Assembly (NCBI GenBank): GCA_024277485.1
Contig: JAJRVA010000185.1
Span: forward strand, 1-6,284
Length of the DNA stretch: 6,284 nucleotides
Reading direction: 5' to 3'
Source: Deltaproteobacteria bacterium
GTDB taxonomy: Bacteria; Desulfobacterota; Desulfobulbia; Desulfobulbales; Desulfobulbaceae
Shown here: positions 1 through 5,711 of the stretch, piece after piece
Layout of the letters: each line of letters begins with the position of its first letter
Numbering within the stretch: the stretch's first letter is position 1
The notes under the pieces: generated by a model
Database searches by the model: none
What the model was told of the DNA's origin: nothing
Seen by the model: only the letters and a program-made list of their open reading frames with translations
Position numbers and translations under genes: made by a program

Positions 1-63
1 AAACGCCTGAAACGCCTGAAACGCCTGAAACGCCTGAAACGCCTGAAACGCCTGAAACGCCTG
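1..63. repeat. 9-bp tandem repeat, seven perfect units, cut by window edge
   Basis: The unit AAACGCCTG is repeated seven times without a mismatch and is followed directly by a run of A. The array starts at the first base of the window, so its true length is unknown. Because the unit is a multiple of three, all frames stay periodic. The plus-strand frame starting at base 3 reads Thr-Pro-Glu repeats, then Lys-Lys, then a TAA stop at 72-74. The frame starting at base 1 reads Lys-Arg-Leu and stays open to 321. The frame starting at base 2 hits TGA in every unit. The array could be a low-complexity protein tail or an intergenic variable-number repeat. The perfect identity of the units suggests recent slippage or expansion. 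Confidence 0.95.
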
Positions 64-74
64 AAAAAAAATAA
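3..74 (+). CDS. Possible 3' end of a gene with a (Thr-Pro-Glu)n tail, 5' part outside the window
   Basis: This is tentative. Read from base 3 on the plus strand, the 9-bp array encodes seven TPE triplets followed by KK and a TAA stop at 72-74. A GC-rich inverted repeat at 107-140 followed by a T-rich stretch lies about 33 bases after that stop, which fits a gene end and terminator. Thr-Pro-Glu or Pro-Glu-rich tails are known as low-complexity C-termini of bacterial proteins, but no domain is visible here, so no function can be given. If real, the gene is convergent with the PilZ gene. The alternative is that the array is simply non-coding. Confidence 0.3.
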   Translation, partial: TPETPETPETPETPETPETPEKK

Positions 75-106
75 TCGTTATTTCAGTCCGTTACAAGACA
101 TTTCAG

Positions 107-140
107 CCCGGCAGACGCTCTTTTCAGTGGTGCTGCCGGG
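107..140 (+). terminator. Candidate intrinsic terminator, plus-strand direction
   Basis: CCCGGCAG at 107-114 and CTGCCGGG at 133-140 form a perfect 8-bp GC-rich stem with an 18-nt loop. It is followed on the plus strand by TTATCTTTTTCT. The T-rich side lies downstream for plus-strand transcription, so it would best serve a gene ending at about 74. On the minus strand the hairpin is not followed by a T-run, so it is a poor terminator for the PilZ transcript. The long loop lowers confidence. The arm at 133-140 can also pair with a third copy at 182-189. Confidence 0.4.
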
Positions 141-193
141 TTATCTTTTTCTGCTTCTGCTCTGGTCCGTTTCACGTCCGACCCGGCAGTCTG

Positions 194-538
194 TCAGTGC
201 ACGGCAGACTTGCTGCTGTAGATATGAAAAAGCACAAGCCATTCGAAATGGTGCCGGAACCGCAGGCCCATCTCTTTCCTCTCGTTGTCGCAGCGAACAA
301 CTTCCGCTTCAATATTGTTGATAATAAGCTGTGAATTCCGGTCCCGGACAAGAATTTCCACCTGGCACGGGGCCCCTTCAGGAAGTGTTCCTGCAGTGGT
401 GAGAGACATACCGTCAATGCAGAGGTCTCTCAATCTCCCCTGAATTGACCTGCCCTCCGGGTTGAGCTTCACGGTAACATCCGCGACAAAATTTATGCGT
501 ACAGCTTCACGCCGGTCTTCCTTGTCCTGAATAAACAT
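194..538 (-). CDS. Single-domain PilZ protein (probable c-di-GMP receptor)
   Basis: PilZ domains bind the second messenger cyclic di-GMP and pass the signal to motility, polysaccharide or other partners. They are usually cytoplasmic when standing alone. The 114-residue protein has the N-terminal arginine motif R10-E-A-V-R14 (RxxxR) preceded by acidic and basic residues. The second motif appears as D38-L-C-I-D-G43, where the family normally has D/N-x-S-x-x-G, so the serine is replaced by cysteine. The beta-rich pattern continues to about residue 100, and no transmembrane segment or second domain is seen. The start at 538 is preferred because AAAGGTGAT lies just before it at good spacing. An in-frame ATG at 592 would add 18 residues but has no ribosome binding site. 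The gene has its own promoter upstream and is separate from the phoH cluster. Its partner or output cannot be told from the window. Weakened c-di-GMP binding is possible because of the Ser-to-Cys change. Confidence 0.85.
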   Translation of the reverse strand: MFIQDKEDRREAVRINFVADVTVKLNPEGRSIQGRLRDLCIDGMSLTTAGTLPEGAPCQVEILVRDRNSQLIINNIEAEVVRCDNERKEMGLRFRHHFEWLVLFHIYSSKSAVH

Positions 539-560
539 CAAATCACCTTTATAGACTATT
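538..560 (-). promoter_or_regulatory. Ribosome binding site deciding the PilZ start
   Basis: Reading the minus strand toward the ATG at 538, the sequence is TATAAAGGTGATTTG then ATG. AAAGGTGAT is complementary to the 3' end of 16S rRNA, with about 5-7 nt between its core and the start. The upstream ATG at 592 is preceded by AT-rich DNA with no purine-rich site, so initiation at 538 is favoured. Confidence 0.65.
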
Positions 561-657
561 ACCGCGCTTCCACTGATTTCCAGAATATCCATAGTCTGCG
601 TTCGTTTTAAAAAGTTATTTTACAGGCCACCACAGCTTTGCAGGTCAACCCGATTCA

Positions 658-686
658 ATTGTACGCAACCCGGCCGATCAGTTCAA
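658..686 (-). promoter_or_regulatory. Promoter of the PilZ gene
   Basis: On the minus strand TTGAAC (681-686) and TACAAT (658-663) are separated by exactly 17 bp. The -35 box matches the sigma-70 consensus at four of six positions and the -10 box at five of six. Transcription would start near 651, giving a leader of about 110 nt before the ATG at 538. The promoter lies immediately after the stop of the preceding gene (702), with no obvious terminator between them, so read-through from the upstream cluster is also possible. Confidence 0.55.
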
Positions 687-701
687 GAGAAAAGAAACCG
701 C

Positions 702-1034
702 TCACGCCCGGATCATCTCCTCCTCCAGAAGCCGGTCGGCAAAATCGATGATAAACCTGCGCTGCGCCGGTGTCGCCCACGCAATGCAGGAACAGTGCAT
801 ATTATCAGCGCTGCGGACCAGGAACTCGAACCGCAGGCTTTTTTCCTCCAGCACCACTGAGAGGTAAAACGGGCCGCACTGGTCATGCCCCTCCTGTGCC
901 GGGCCCAGAAGGTCCGGCGGCACCTCCAGCCAGTAAACTCCCTCGATGGGTCCCGGTTTCAGGGTCCGCTTCAGGTAACTCTCGATATTGTCCCGTTCCA
1001 GAAAAGAAATTTCGTCAATATAATACTGGCGCAT
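702..1034 (-). CDS. Conserved-looking hypothetical protein, 110 aa, downstream of phoH
   Basis: I do not assign a function. The 110-residue product is acidic and soluble-looking, without a signal peptide or membrane segment. It contains a Cys-containing stretch near the C-terminal third (MHCSCIAWATP) and ends in a helical, Glu-rich segment. The alternation of short hydrophobic strands (YWLEVPP, FYLSVVLEE, LRFEFLVR) suggests a small alpha/beta fold. ATG at 1034 is chosen because AGGAGAAGG precedes it with about 8 nt spacing. An in-frame GTG at 1043 would add three residues but sits almost on top of that site. The stop codon of phoH lies within the same upstream site, with 15 nt between the phoH stop and this ATG, so the gene is probably translated together with phoH. 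The CxC pair could bind a metal or be redox-active, but a lone pair is weak evidence. Confidence 0.75.
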   Translation of the reverse strand: MRQYYIDEISFLERDNIESYLKRTLKPGPIEGVYWLEVPPDLLGPAQEGHDQCGPFYLSVVLEEKSLRFEFLVRSADNMHCSCIAWATPAQRRFIIDFADRLLEEEMIRA

Positions 1035-1049
1035 AGCAGCCACCTTCTC

Positions 1050-2387
1050 CTATAAGTACTCTGCAGCAAGCGAGGAAAGACGGCTGCGCTCGCTCCGGGT
1101 CAGGGTTACGTGACCGCATCCCTGCCGCCCCTTCAGCCGTTCCACCGTGTAGGTGAGACCGTTGCTGCCCGAGTCCAGGTAGGGATTGTCGATCTGCTGC
1201 GGATCACCGGTGAGGACCATCTTGGTCCCCTCTCCCACCCTGCTGATTATAGTTTTTACCTCGTGCGGGGTCAGGTTCTGGGCCTCATCGACCACCACGT
1301 ACTGCTTTGAAATTGAACGGCCGCGGATGTAAGTGAGCGCTTCCAGCTCCACATCCTCGTCCCTGATCAACCCGGCAACCATCTGCTGGGTGGTTTCTTC
1401 AACATGACCGTTATGCTGTAACCCCATCAGGTAGGAGAGGTTATCAAAAATAGGCTGCATCCACAGCTTCATCTTCTCATCTTTCGAACCGGGCAGGTAA
1501 CCGATATCGCGCCCCAGGGGAATGACCGGCCGTGAAACAAGCAGCTTTTCATACCGCTCCTCCTTCAGGGTCATTGACAGGCCTGCTGCCAGGGCAAGAA
1601 GGGTCTTGCCCGTGCCTGCCTGACCGATAAGGGTAACAAGGTCCACCTCCGGATCAAGGAGCAGCTCCATGGCCATGCGCTGCTCCTTGCTGTGCGGCTT
1701 AACCCGCCAGGCCGTATCATAGTTTGAAGACAGGTGGACAAGGTTGTTTCCGTCATCGGTCCGTCCCAGGCCGGTATGCTTGGGATTTGCTTCATCAATC
1801 AGCAGCACGAACTCATTGGCGAGGAACTCTTCACCGTCAAGTGAAAATACATCCTTCTCGTAAAACGAATCTATGACTGCCGAGGGTACTGTTATTTCCC
1901 GCCAGCCGGTATAGAGCGTATCAAAGTCCGCCTTTTCCTTTTCAAAATCCATCACCTCAATGCCAAGAGCATCGGCCTTGAGCCGGGCATTGATATCCTT
2001 TGACACGAAAATGGATCTTCTGCCCTGCTGCCTGAGGTTAAAGGCGGTTGCGATAATGAGGTTATCGGGAATGGTCAGGTCTATGCAGGAGCCGGGCATC
2101 TCCTCTTTTTCAACGGTAATTTTCAATGTGCCGCCGTTTTCCATGACCACCCCTTCCCCCAGGCTGCCCAATTTTCGCAGACTGTCAAGAGTCCGGATAA
2201 CATGCCTGGCATTACGGCCGAGTTCATCATTGTTCTTTTTAAACTTGTCCAGCTCTTCGATCACCGTCATCGGGAGAACAACGACATTATCGGCAAACGA
2301 AGTCACAGAAGCGCTGTTATGCAGAAGAACATTGGTATCAAGGACAAAATACTTTGTTCTTTTCCCGGTATCATCCGCCATCATCAT
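1050..2387 (-). CDS. phoH: PIN-PhoH family ATPase / ribonuclease (PhoH2-like)
   Basis: The 445-residue protein joins an N-terminal PIN nuclease domain (about residues 12-150) to a C-terminal PhoH-type P-loop ATPase domain (about 230-445). This architecture is known from PhoH2/YlaK-type proteins, which unwind and cleave RNA using ATP. PIN acidic residues visible are D17 (in VLDTNVLL), E44/E45, D108 and probably D131. The ATPase domain shows Walker A GQAGTGKT at 255-262, the VSRP segment at 284-287, Walker B YVVVDEAQN at 363-371, TGDPQQID at 393-400, and an arginine-rich RSERSR near 431-436. All key residues appear intact and the length is normal. The cluster position after a peptidase gene gives only 2 nt between the genes. 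The start lies in three consecutive ATG codons without a strong ribosome binding site, so coupling to the preceding gene is likely. Action is expected in the cytoplasm. The old phosphate-starvation link of the name is not supported or excluded here. Confidence 0.95.
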   Translation of the reverse strand: MMMADDTGKRTKYFVLDTNVLLHNSASVTSFADNVVVLPMTVIEELDKFKKNNDELGRNARHVIRTLDSLRKLGSLGEGVVMENGGTLKITVEKEEMPGSCIDLTIPDNLIIATAFNLRQQGRRSIFVSKDINARLKADALGIEVMDFEKEKADFDTLYTGWREITVPSAVIDSFYEKDVFSLDGEEFLANEFVLLIDEANPKHTGLGRTDDGNNLVHLSSNYDTAWRVKPHSKEQRMAMELLLDPEVDLVTLIGQAGTGKTLLALAAGLSMTLKEERYEKLLVSRPVIPLGRDIGYLPGSKDEKMKLWMQPIFDNLSYLMGLQHNGHVEETTQQMVAGLIRDEDVELEALTYIRGRSISKQYVVVDEAQNLTPHEVKTIISRVGEGTKMVLTGDPQQIDNPYLDSGSNGLTYTVERLKGRQGCGHVTLTRSERSRLSSLAAEYL

Positions 2388-2389
2388 TA

Positions 2390-3499
2390 TTACAGGTCCA
2401 AAAAAGTAGAATCTTTATTCAGCGACTCGCATCCATTTTCACGAACCACCACCATGTTCTCAAGCCGGATTCCGCCCCAGTCCGGCAGATAGATCCCAGG
2501 TTCAACGGTCACGACCATGCCCGCCCGCAACTTCCGGCGGCTGGAAGAACTGAGCCGTGGCTCCTCGTGAACCTCAAGGCCTACCCCGTGCCCCAAGGCA
2601 TGGCCGAAATTTTTCCCGTAGCCGCTGTCGCGTATGACCCGGCGGGCAGCCCTGTCAACCTCCCGGCAGGTAACCCCGGCACGGATAACCTTGATGGCGG
2701 CCTTCTGGGCCCGGCGGACAATCCGCAACCGTTTCACAAACGTTTTGTCCGGCTTGCCGACGACAAAGGTCCGGCTCATGTCCGAACAGTACCCGTCAAG
2801 GACAAGCCCCATGTCAATCAGAACAGTCTCACCTTTTCTCAGCCGTCTTTCTGTGGGCACGGCATGGGGCCTGGCAGCATTTGTGCCAAAGGCGACAATG
2901 GTGTCAAAACCGGCAGACTCGGCACCCATCTTCCGCATTGCCCGCTCTATCGACAGGGCGATCTTCTTTTCCGTCATGCCCGGTTTTATTTTTGTATACA
3001 CTTTCCGGAAAACCCGCTCGTTGAGCAGGACGGAGGCCCTGATTTTTTCTATCTCCTCTTCCGTCTTGATGATCCGCAGCCGCTCGACAATACCGACAAG
3101 AGAAACCAGTTTGACGCGAATCTTCCCGGCCAGCCGGTCAAGACGCTCAAAAGAGGAATGAAGGAAATAGTCTCCCTCAAAGGCAAGACTCTTTATGCCA
3201 AGTTCCGGCAGGAGATTCTGCAGGGTATGAACCAGGCCTCTGCGGTACCGCCGGACGGAGAAACCGGTTGCCTCTTCCTCCGCCTGCAGGACAAACCTGG
3301 AATCAGTAAAAAGATACGGTCTGCCGGAGGAGGGCACAAGCAACACTCCGGAGCTTTCACCTATGGAATGATCAACCGGGGTATACCCGCTCAGGTACCG
3401 TCTGTTGCCGGGATGCGTAACCAGCAGGGCAGAAATTCTTTTTCGTTTCAGTGCGTTCTGCAGACGAGCCAGACGGTCGGGATACAATACAGCAGGCAT
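2390..3499 (-). CDS. M24-family Xaa-Pro peptidase (aminopeptidase P / prolidase type)
   Basis: This is a 369-residue metallopeptidase that cleaves a bond next to proline in peptides, normally in the cytoplasm and with two divalent metal ions. Residues 1 to about 140 form a creatinase-like N-domain and about 150-360 the pita-bread catalytic domain. All five metal ligands are visible: D229 in LIDMG, D240 in SDMSRT, H304 in GHGVGL, E333 in VEPGIY and E347 in IRLEN. H212 in ARPHA and H311 match the conserved substrate-side histidines. The single N-domain and length fit bacterial YqhT/PepQ-like enzymes better than the longer PepP of E. coli. Whether it prefers dipeptides or longer peptides cannot be read from sequence. 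The ATG directly follows the TAG stop of the preceding gene with no spacer, and the stop lies 2 nt before phoH, so it sits in the middle of a coupled operon. Confidence 0.93.
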   Translation of the reverse strand: MPAVLYPDRLARLQNALKRKRISALLVTHPGNRRYLSGYTPVDHSIGESSGVLLVPSSGRPYLFTDSRFVLQAEEEATGFSVRRYRRGLVHTLQNLLPELGIKSLAFEGDYFLHSSFERLDRLAGKIRVKLVSLVGIVERLRIIKTEEEIEKIRASVLLNERVFRKVYTKIKPGMTEKKIALSIERAMRKMGAESAGFDTIVAFGTNAARPHAVPTERRLRKGETVLIDMGLVLDGYCSDMSRTFVVGKPDKTFVKRLRIVRRAQKAAIKVIRAGVTCREVDRAARRVIRDSGYGKNFGHALGHGVGLEVHEEPRLSSSSRRKLRAGMVVTVEPGIYLPDWGGIRLENMVVVRENGCESLNKDSTFLDL

Positions 3500-3910
3500 C
3501 TACAGTCCCAGCCGCTGCTTCAGCTGCGCCCTGTGCTGTTCCAGCGCCTCATTGTACCTGCCGGTCAACTCCGCTTCAATCCGGCCCCATTCTTCACGAA
3601 ACTTCGGCTGTAGTGTTGGATCAATTTTGTATTCCTCTCCAGCCGCACCTCCCTGCTGGGCCAGGAGCTGCTGGTACTGCATCTTGATCTGCTCCTCAAG
3701 CTGGTTGCGAAGCTCTTCACGATGCTGCATGTACCCGCCGAGTATCTGCTGCAATTCCCGGCAGATGGATGCCACGTCTCCGGCCCCGCCCGCCAGTTCA
3801 ACAAGACCCTGGAACGCCTTTTCCGTTCTTCCCAGCTGCGTATCATCCCGGGGCAGAAAGATATTGCGCAGCAGCCCTTCAGCCATGCCCCTGCGTATGG
3901 AAGTCTGCAC
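3500..3910 (-). CDS. Hypothetical glutamine-rich coiled-coil protein, about 136 aa
   Basis: I do not recognise a named domain. Residues about 50-90 and 103-136 are rich in Gln, Glu, Leu and Arg with heptad-like spacing (RELQQILGGYMQHREEL, QLEEQIKMQYQQLLAQQ, EQHRAQLKQRLGL). This predicts long helices or coiled coils broken by a Gly-rich turn (QQGGAAGEE). The N-terminal part has a basic RRGMAEGLLRNIFLPRDD segment. There is no signal peptide or membrane segment. The start is uncertain: GTG at 3910 has GGGTGAG almost adjacent, while ATG at 3886 has AGGGG too close to it. The longer form (136 aa) is given, and the alternative is 128 aa. It starts 9 nt after the 56-residue gene and its TAG stop abuts the ATG of the M24 peptidase. 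A structural or partner-binding role is likely but unproven. Confidence 0.75.
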   Translation of the reverse strand: MQTSIRRGMAEGLLRNIFLPRDDTQLGRTEKAFQGLVELAGGAGDVASICRELQQILGGYMQHREELRNQLEEQIKMQYQQLLAQQGGAAGEEYKIDPTLQPKFREEWGRIEAELTGRYNEALEQHRAQLKQRLGL

Positions 3911-3919
3911 CTCACCCGG

Positions 3920-4090
3920 TTAACCGCTCATCTTCTCCACCAGGCTGTTGAAACTCCCCTCCAGGTATCCGGCGGTCAGCTGCATTCCTTTTTTTCGCGC
4001 TTCATCCTGCTGGAGGTCAACGCTTGAAGCCTTGCCGATCCTGGCTGCCCGTTCCATAACCAGGTCCATGGTACTCTTTATTTCCGCCAT
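3920..4090 (-). CDS. Hypothetical small protein, 56 aa
   Basis: The predicted product is a small charged helical protein containing KSTMDLVMERAARIG and QQDEARKKG, with no membrane segment, signal peptide or cysteine. No domain is recognised. ATG at 4090 is preferred: GGGG lies about 10 nt before it, and a well-formed promoter (4128-4156) predicts a transcript start near 4121. A TTG at 4156 in the same frame would give 78 aa, but it overlaps the -35 box of that promoter and has no ribosome binding site, so it is rejected. The gene is the first of the tightly spaced set that continues through the coiled-coil protein, the peptidase and phoH. It ends 9 nt before the coiled-coil gene. The two small helical proteins may be partners, but only their adjacency supports that. 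Confidence 0.7.
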   Translation of the reverse strand: MAEIKSTMDLVMERAARIGKASSVDLQQDEARKKGMQLTAGYLEGSFNSLVEKMSG

Positions 4091-4127
4091 AATACAATTA
4101 CCCCGAGAAGAAGATTGTTTTGCAAAA

Positions 4128-4156
4128 ACTATACGCAAAATATCCCGGGCCGACAA
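4128..4156 (-). promoter_or_regulatory. Internal operon promoter upstream of the 56-aa gene
   Basis: On the minus strand TTGTCG (4151-4156) and TATAGT (4128-4133) are separated by 17 bp. The -35 matches consensus at four of six positions and the -10 at five of six. It lies in the 78-nt gap between the rsmB stop and the next start and would give a leader of about 31 nt. It allows the peptidase-phoH group to be transcribed independently of rsmB. A short dyad (TTTTGC and GCAAAA with 11 nt between) overlaps the -10 region and could be regulatory. Confidence 0.5.
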
Positions 4157-4168
4157 TACCAGAAATAA

Positions 4169-5530
4169 TTATTTTATTGAACCGCGGACCAGGCGGGCGC
4201 CGAAAAAGCCGTCCATGCCGTCGGCAGGAGTCGGGGCAAAGAATCCTGACGCCGCAACTGCGGCAGCCGCTTCCGGCAGGAAAGGACGGCAGTCCTCAAC
4301 AGTAAAATCGCTGTGTTTACCGAGAAAGGCCTCAACAACTTCCATATTCTCTTCGGGTTCCATACTGCAGGTAGCGTAGACAAGTATACCGCCGGGTTCA
4401 ACGAGCGGAGCAGCATGTTCCAGGAGGTCAGCCTGTTGCCGCTGGTATGTTTTCAAATCCTCCTGCCGGCGGTTCCAGCGTATATCCGGATGACGCCCGA
4501 CAACGCCGGTACCGGAGCAGGGCGCATCGATCAGCACACCTTTAAACAGGCCGGGCCCCTCTGCGCAGAATTCCTCGAGGCTGCCATGATACACGGAAAC
4601 CGAATCTAAGCGAAGCCGCTGCAGGTTTTCCCGGAGCAGTACCACGCGATGGCGGCTGGGCTCAACGGCCACAAGTTCCGTTCGGGCAGGCGCCAGCTGG
4701 GCAATCTGGCAGGTCTTTCCGCCCAGTCCGGCACAGCCGTCAAGGTACCTTGCACCCTCTGCAAACGGGCCAAGCAGAAGGGCAACCAGCTGGGCGGCCT
4801 CGTCCTGCACGTGAAACAGGCCGTCCCCATAGCCTGGCAGGCTGGAGACAGGTCCTGAAAAATCCTCCAGAACAAGGGCATCTTGAGCATACCTGCCGGG
4901 AAGGGCGCGACAGCCTTCCTTCCTGAACAGGGATGCCAGCTCTGTCGTGCCGGTTAGCCTGGTGTTGACCCTGAGGGCAAGGTGGGGTTCTGTATTGTTT
5001 GCCCGGCAGATGGCCCTGGTCCGTTCATACCCGAAGTGTTCCCGCCACCGTTTGACCTGCCAGTCGGGGTGATTGAGCGGAGAACCGTTATCCCGGGTGT
5101 CCATACCGGGGTCCGGCAGTTCTTTTTTGTGCCGGACGATATTTCGCAGCATACCGTTGACAAAGTTGATCAGCCAGCGGGGCTGCCCGGCGCCCTTCAT
5201 TACCTTGACTGTCTCATTGACCGCCGCGGAATCTGGAATTCGATCAAGGAAAACTACCTGATAGACGCCGACCCGGAGGGTCATGATTGTCAGGGTCTTC
5301 ATTTTACGAACAGGAACTTTGGAAAAACGGGCTATGACCGCATCCAGATACTGCATCTGTCGCAGGACCCCCTGAACCATTTTCACGGCAAGATTCCTGT
5401 CCCCGGGACCCAGGGCTGACCGGTGAATTACGGTGTCCACCAGTGGTGCTATGGGCTGTGTCTGCCTTTCCCATTCCGCCAGACATGCCACAGCAAGCTG
5501 ACGCGATGTGGGCACTTTATTGTTCCGCAC
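4169..5530 (-). CDS. rsmB: 16S rRNA (cytosine-967-C5) methyltransferase RsmB
   Basis: RsmB (also called Sun) transfers a methyl group from S-adenosylmethionine to C5 of cytosine 967 in 16S rRNA during small-subunit assembly. The 453-residue product has the usual two-part layout: a NusB-like RNA-binding domain (about residues 8-135) and a Rossmann methyltransferase domain (about 235-450). Motif IV DAPCSGTG (335-342, with C338) and motif VI YATCSMEPEEN (385-395, with C388, the expected catalytic nucleophile) are both present. Motif I reads LDGCAGLGGKT at 263-273, where most members have CAAPGGKT, a substitution in the SAM loop. The start is GTG at 5530, chosen because GAGGA lies about 9 nt upstream. 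Length matches the family. The gene heads the cluster and is followed by a 78-nt gap with its own promoter. Confusion with other NSUN/RsmF-type enzymes is unlikely because the NusB-like domain is present. Confidence 0.94.
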   Translation of the reverse strand: MRNNKVPTSRQLAVACLAEWERQTQPIAPLVDTVIHRSALGPGDRNLAVKMVQGVLRQMQYLDAVIARFSKVPVRKMKTLTIMTLRVGVYQVVFLDRIPDSAAVNETVKVMKGAGQPRWLINFVNGMLRNIVRHKKELPDPGMDTRDNGSPLNHPDWQVKRWREHFGYERTRAICRANNTEPHLALRVNTRLTGTTELASLFRKEGCRALPGRYAQDALVLEDFSGPVSSLPGYGDGLFHVQDEAAQLVALLLGPFAEGARYLDGCAGLGGKTCQIAQLAPARTELVAVEPSRHRVVLLRENLQRLRLDSVSVYHGSLEEFCAEGPGLFKGVLIDAPCSGTGVVGRHPDIRWNRRQEDLKTYQRQQADLLEHAAPLVEPGGILVYATCSMEPEENMEVVEAFLGKHSDFTVEDCRPFLPEAAAAVAASGFFAPTPADGMDGFFGARLVRGSIK

Positions 5531-5546
5531 CAGTTTTAATCCTCAT
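5530..5546 (-). promoter_or_regulatory. Ribosome binding site of rsmB (GTG start)
   Basis: On the minus strand GAGGATTAAAACTG precedes the GTG at 5530, giving about 9 nt between GAGGA and the start. No in-frame ATG with a comparable site exists nearby, which supports a GTG start. A nine-codon ATG frame (5546 down to 5517) overlaps the start after a GGGGGG run. It is too short to call a gene. Confidence 0.55.
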
Positions 5547-5628
5547 ATTACCCCCCTGCAAACTGTTAAAAATCACAATAATCAAATCAAAGAGAGCGTC
5601 CCACACACTCACTGCTCCCCATACCTCT

Positions 5629-5657
5629 CTTCTACCACCGAAATGATAATCCCTCAA
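5629..5657 (-). promoter_or_regulatory. Weak candidate promoter for rsmB
   Basis: TTGAGG (5652-5657) and TAGAAG (5629-5634) on the minus strand are 17 bp apart. Each matches four of six consensus bases. It would leave a leader of roughly 90 nt before the GTG at 5530. The inverted repeat ATAATCC/GGATTAT (5646-5675) overlaps the -35 and its upstream side. AT-rich sequence nearer to the gene could hold other promoters, so this is only one option. Confidence 0.3.
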
Positions 5658-5687
5658 TTCCTTACCCCGGATTATTCACCAGGAAGG

Positions 5688-5711
5688 AAAACAAAACCGT
5701 TTTGTTTTTTT
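5688..5711 (+). terminator. AT-rich hairpin with T-run, possible weak terminator
   Basis: AAAACAAAA (5688-5696) and TTTTGTTTT (5700-5708) pair perfectly around a CCG loop, and the T-run extends to 5711. The shape resembles a rho-independent terminator, but the stem has a single G-C pair and would be weak. Because the arms are A- and T-rich, it could act in either direction. No gene ends close to it in this window. Confidence 0.35.

Noticed and set aside
1..63. CRISPR array
   Set aside because: Units are 9 bp and directly adjacent without spacers.
1..321. Plus-strand frame reading Lys-Arg-Leu repeats and open to 321
   Set aside because: It runs antisense into the PilZ gene, has no domain and no reasonable start. 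The openness follows from the stop-free repeat and chance.
539..592. Longer PilZ start at ATG 592
   Set aside because: No ribosome binding site precedes it, while the ATG at 538 has a strong one and the domain is complete from there.
617..648. Second promoter-like pair TTGACC and TAAAAT upstream of the PilZ gene
   Set aside because: The spacer is 20 bp, too long for normal sigma-70 use. The pair at 658-686 is better.
2354..3613. Long plus-strand open frame (419 codons) across the peptidase gene
   Set aside because: It lies antisense to a gene with all M24 metal ligands, has no ribosome binding site or recognisable domain, and its composition is that of a shadow frame produced by codon bias of the opposite strand.
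4091..4156. Longer version of the 56-aa protein starting at TTG 4156
   Set aside because: The codon overlaps the -35 box of a good promoter and lacks a ribosome binding site.
5517..5546. Nine-codon leader frame overlapping the rsmB start
   Set aside because: Too short and without attenuator structure. It probably arises by chance around the ribosome binding site.
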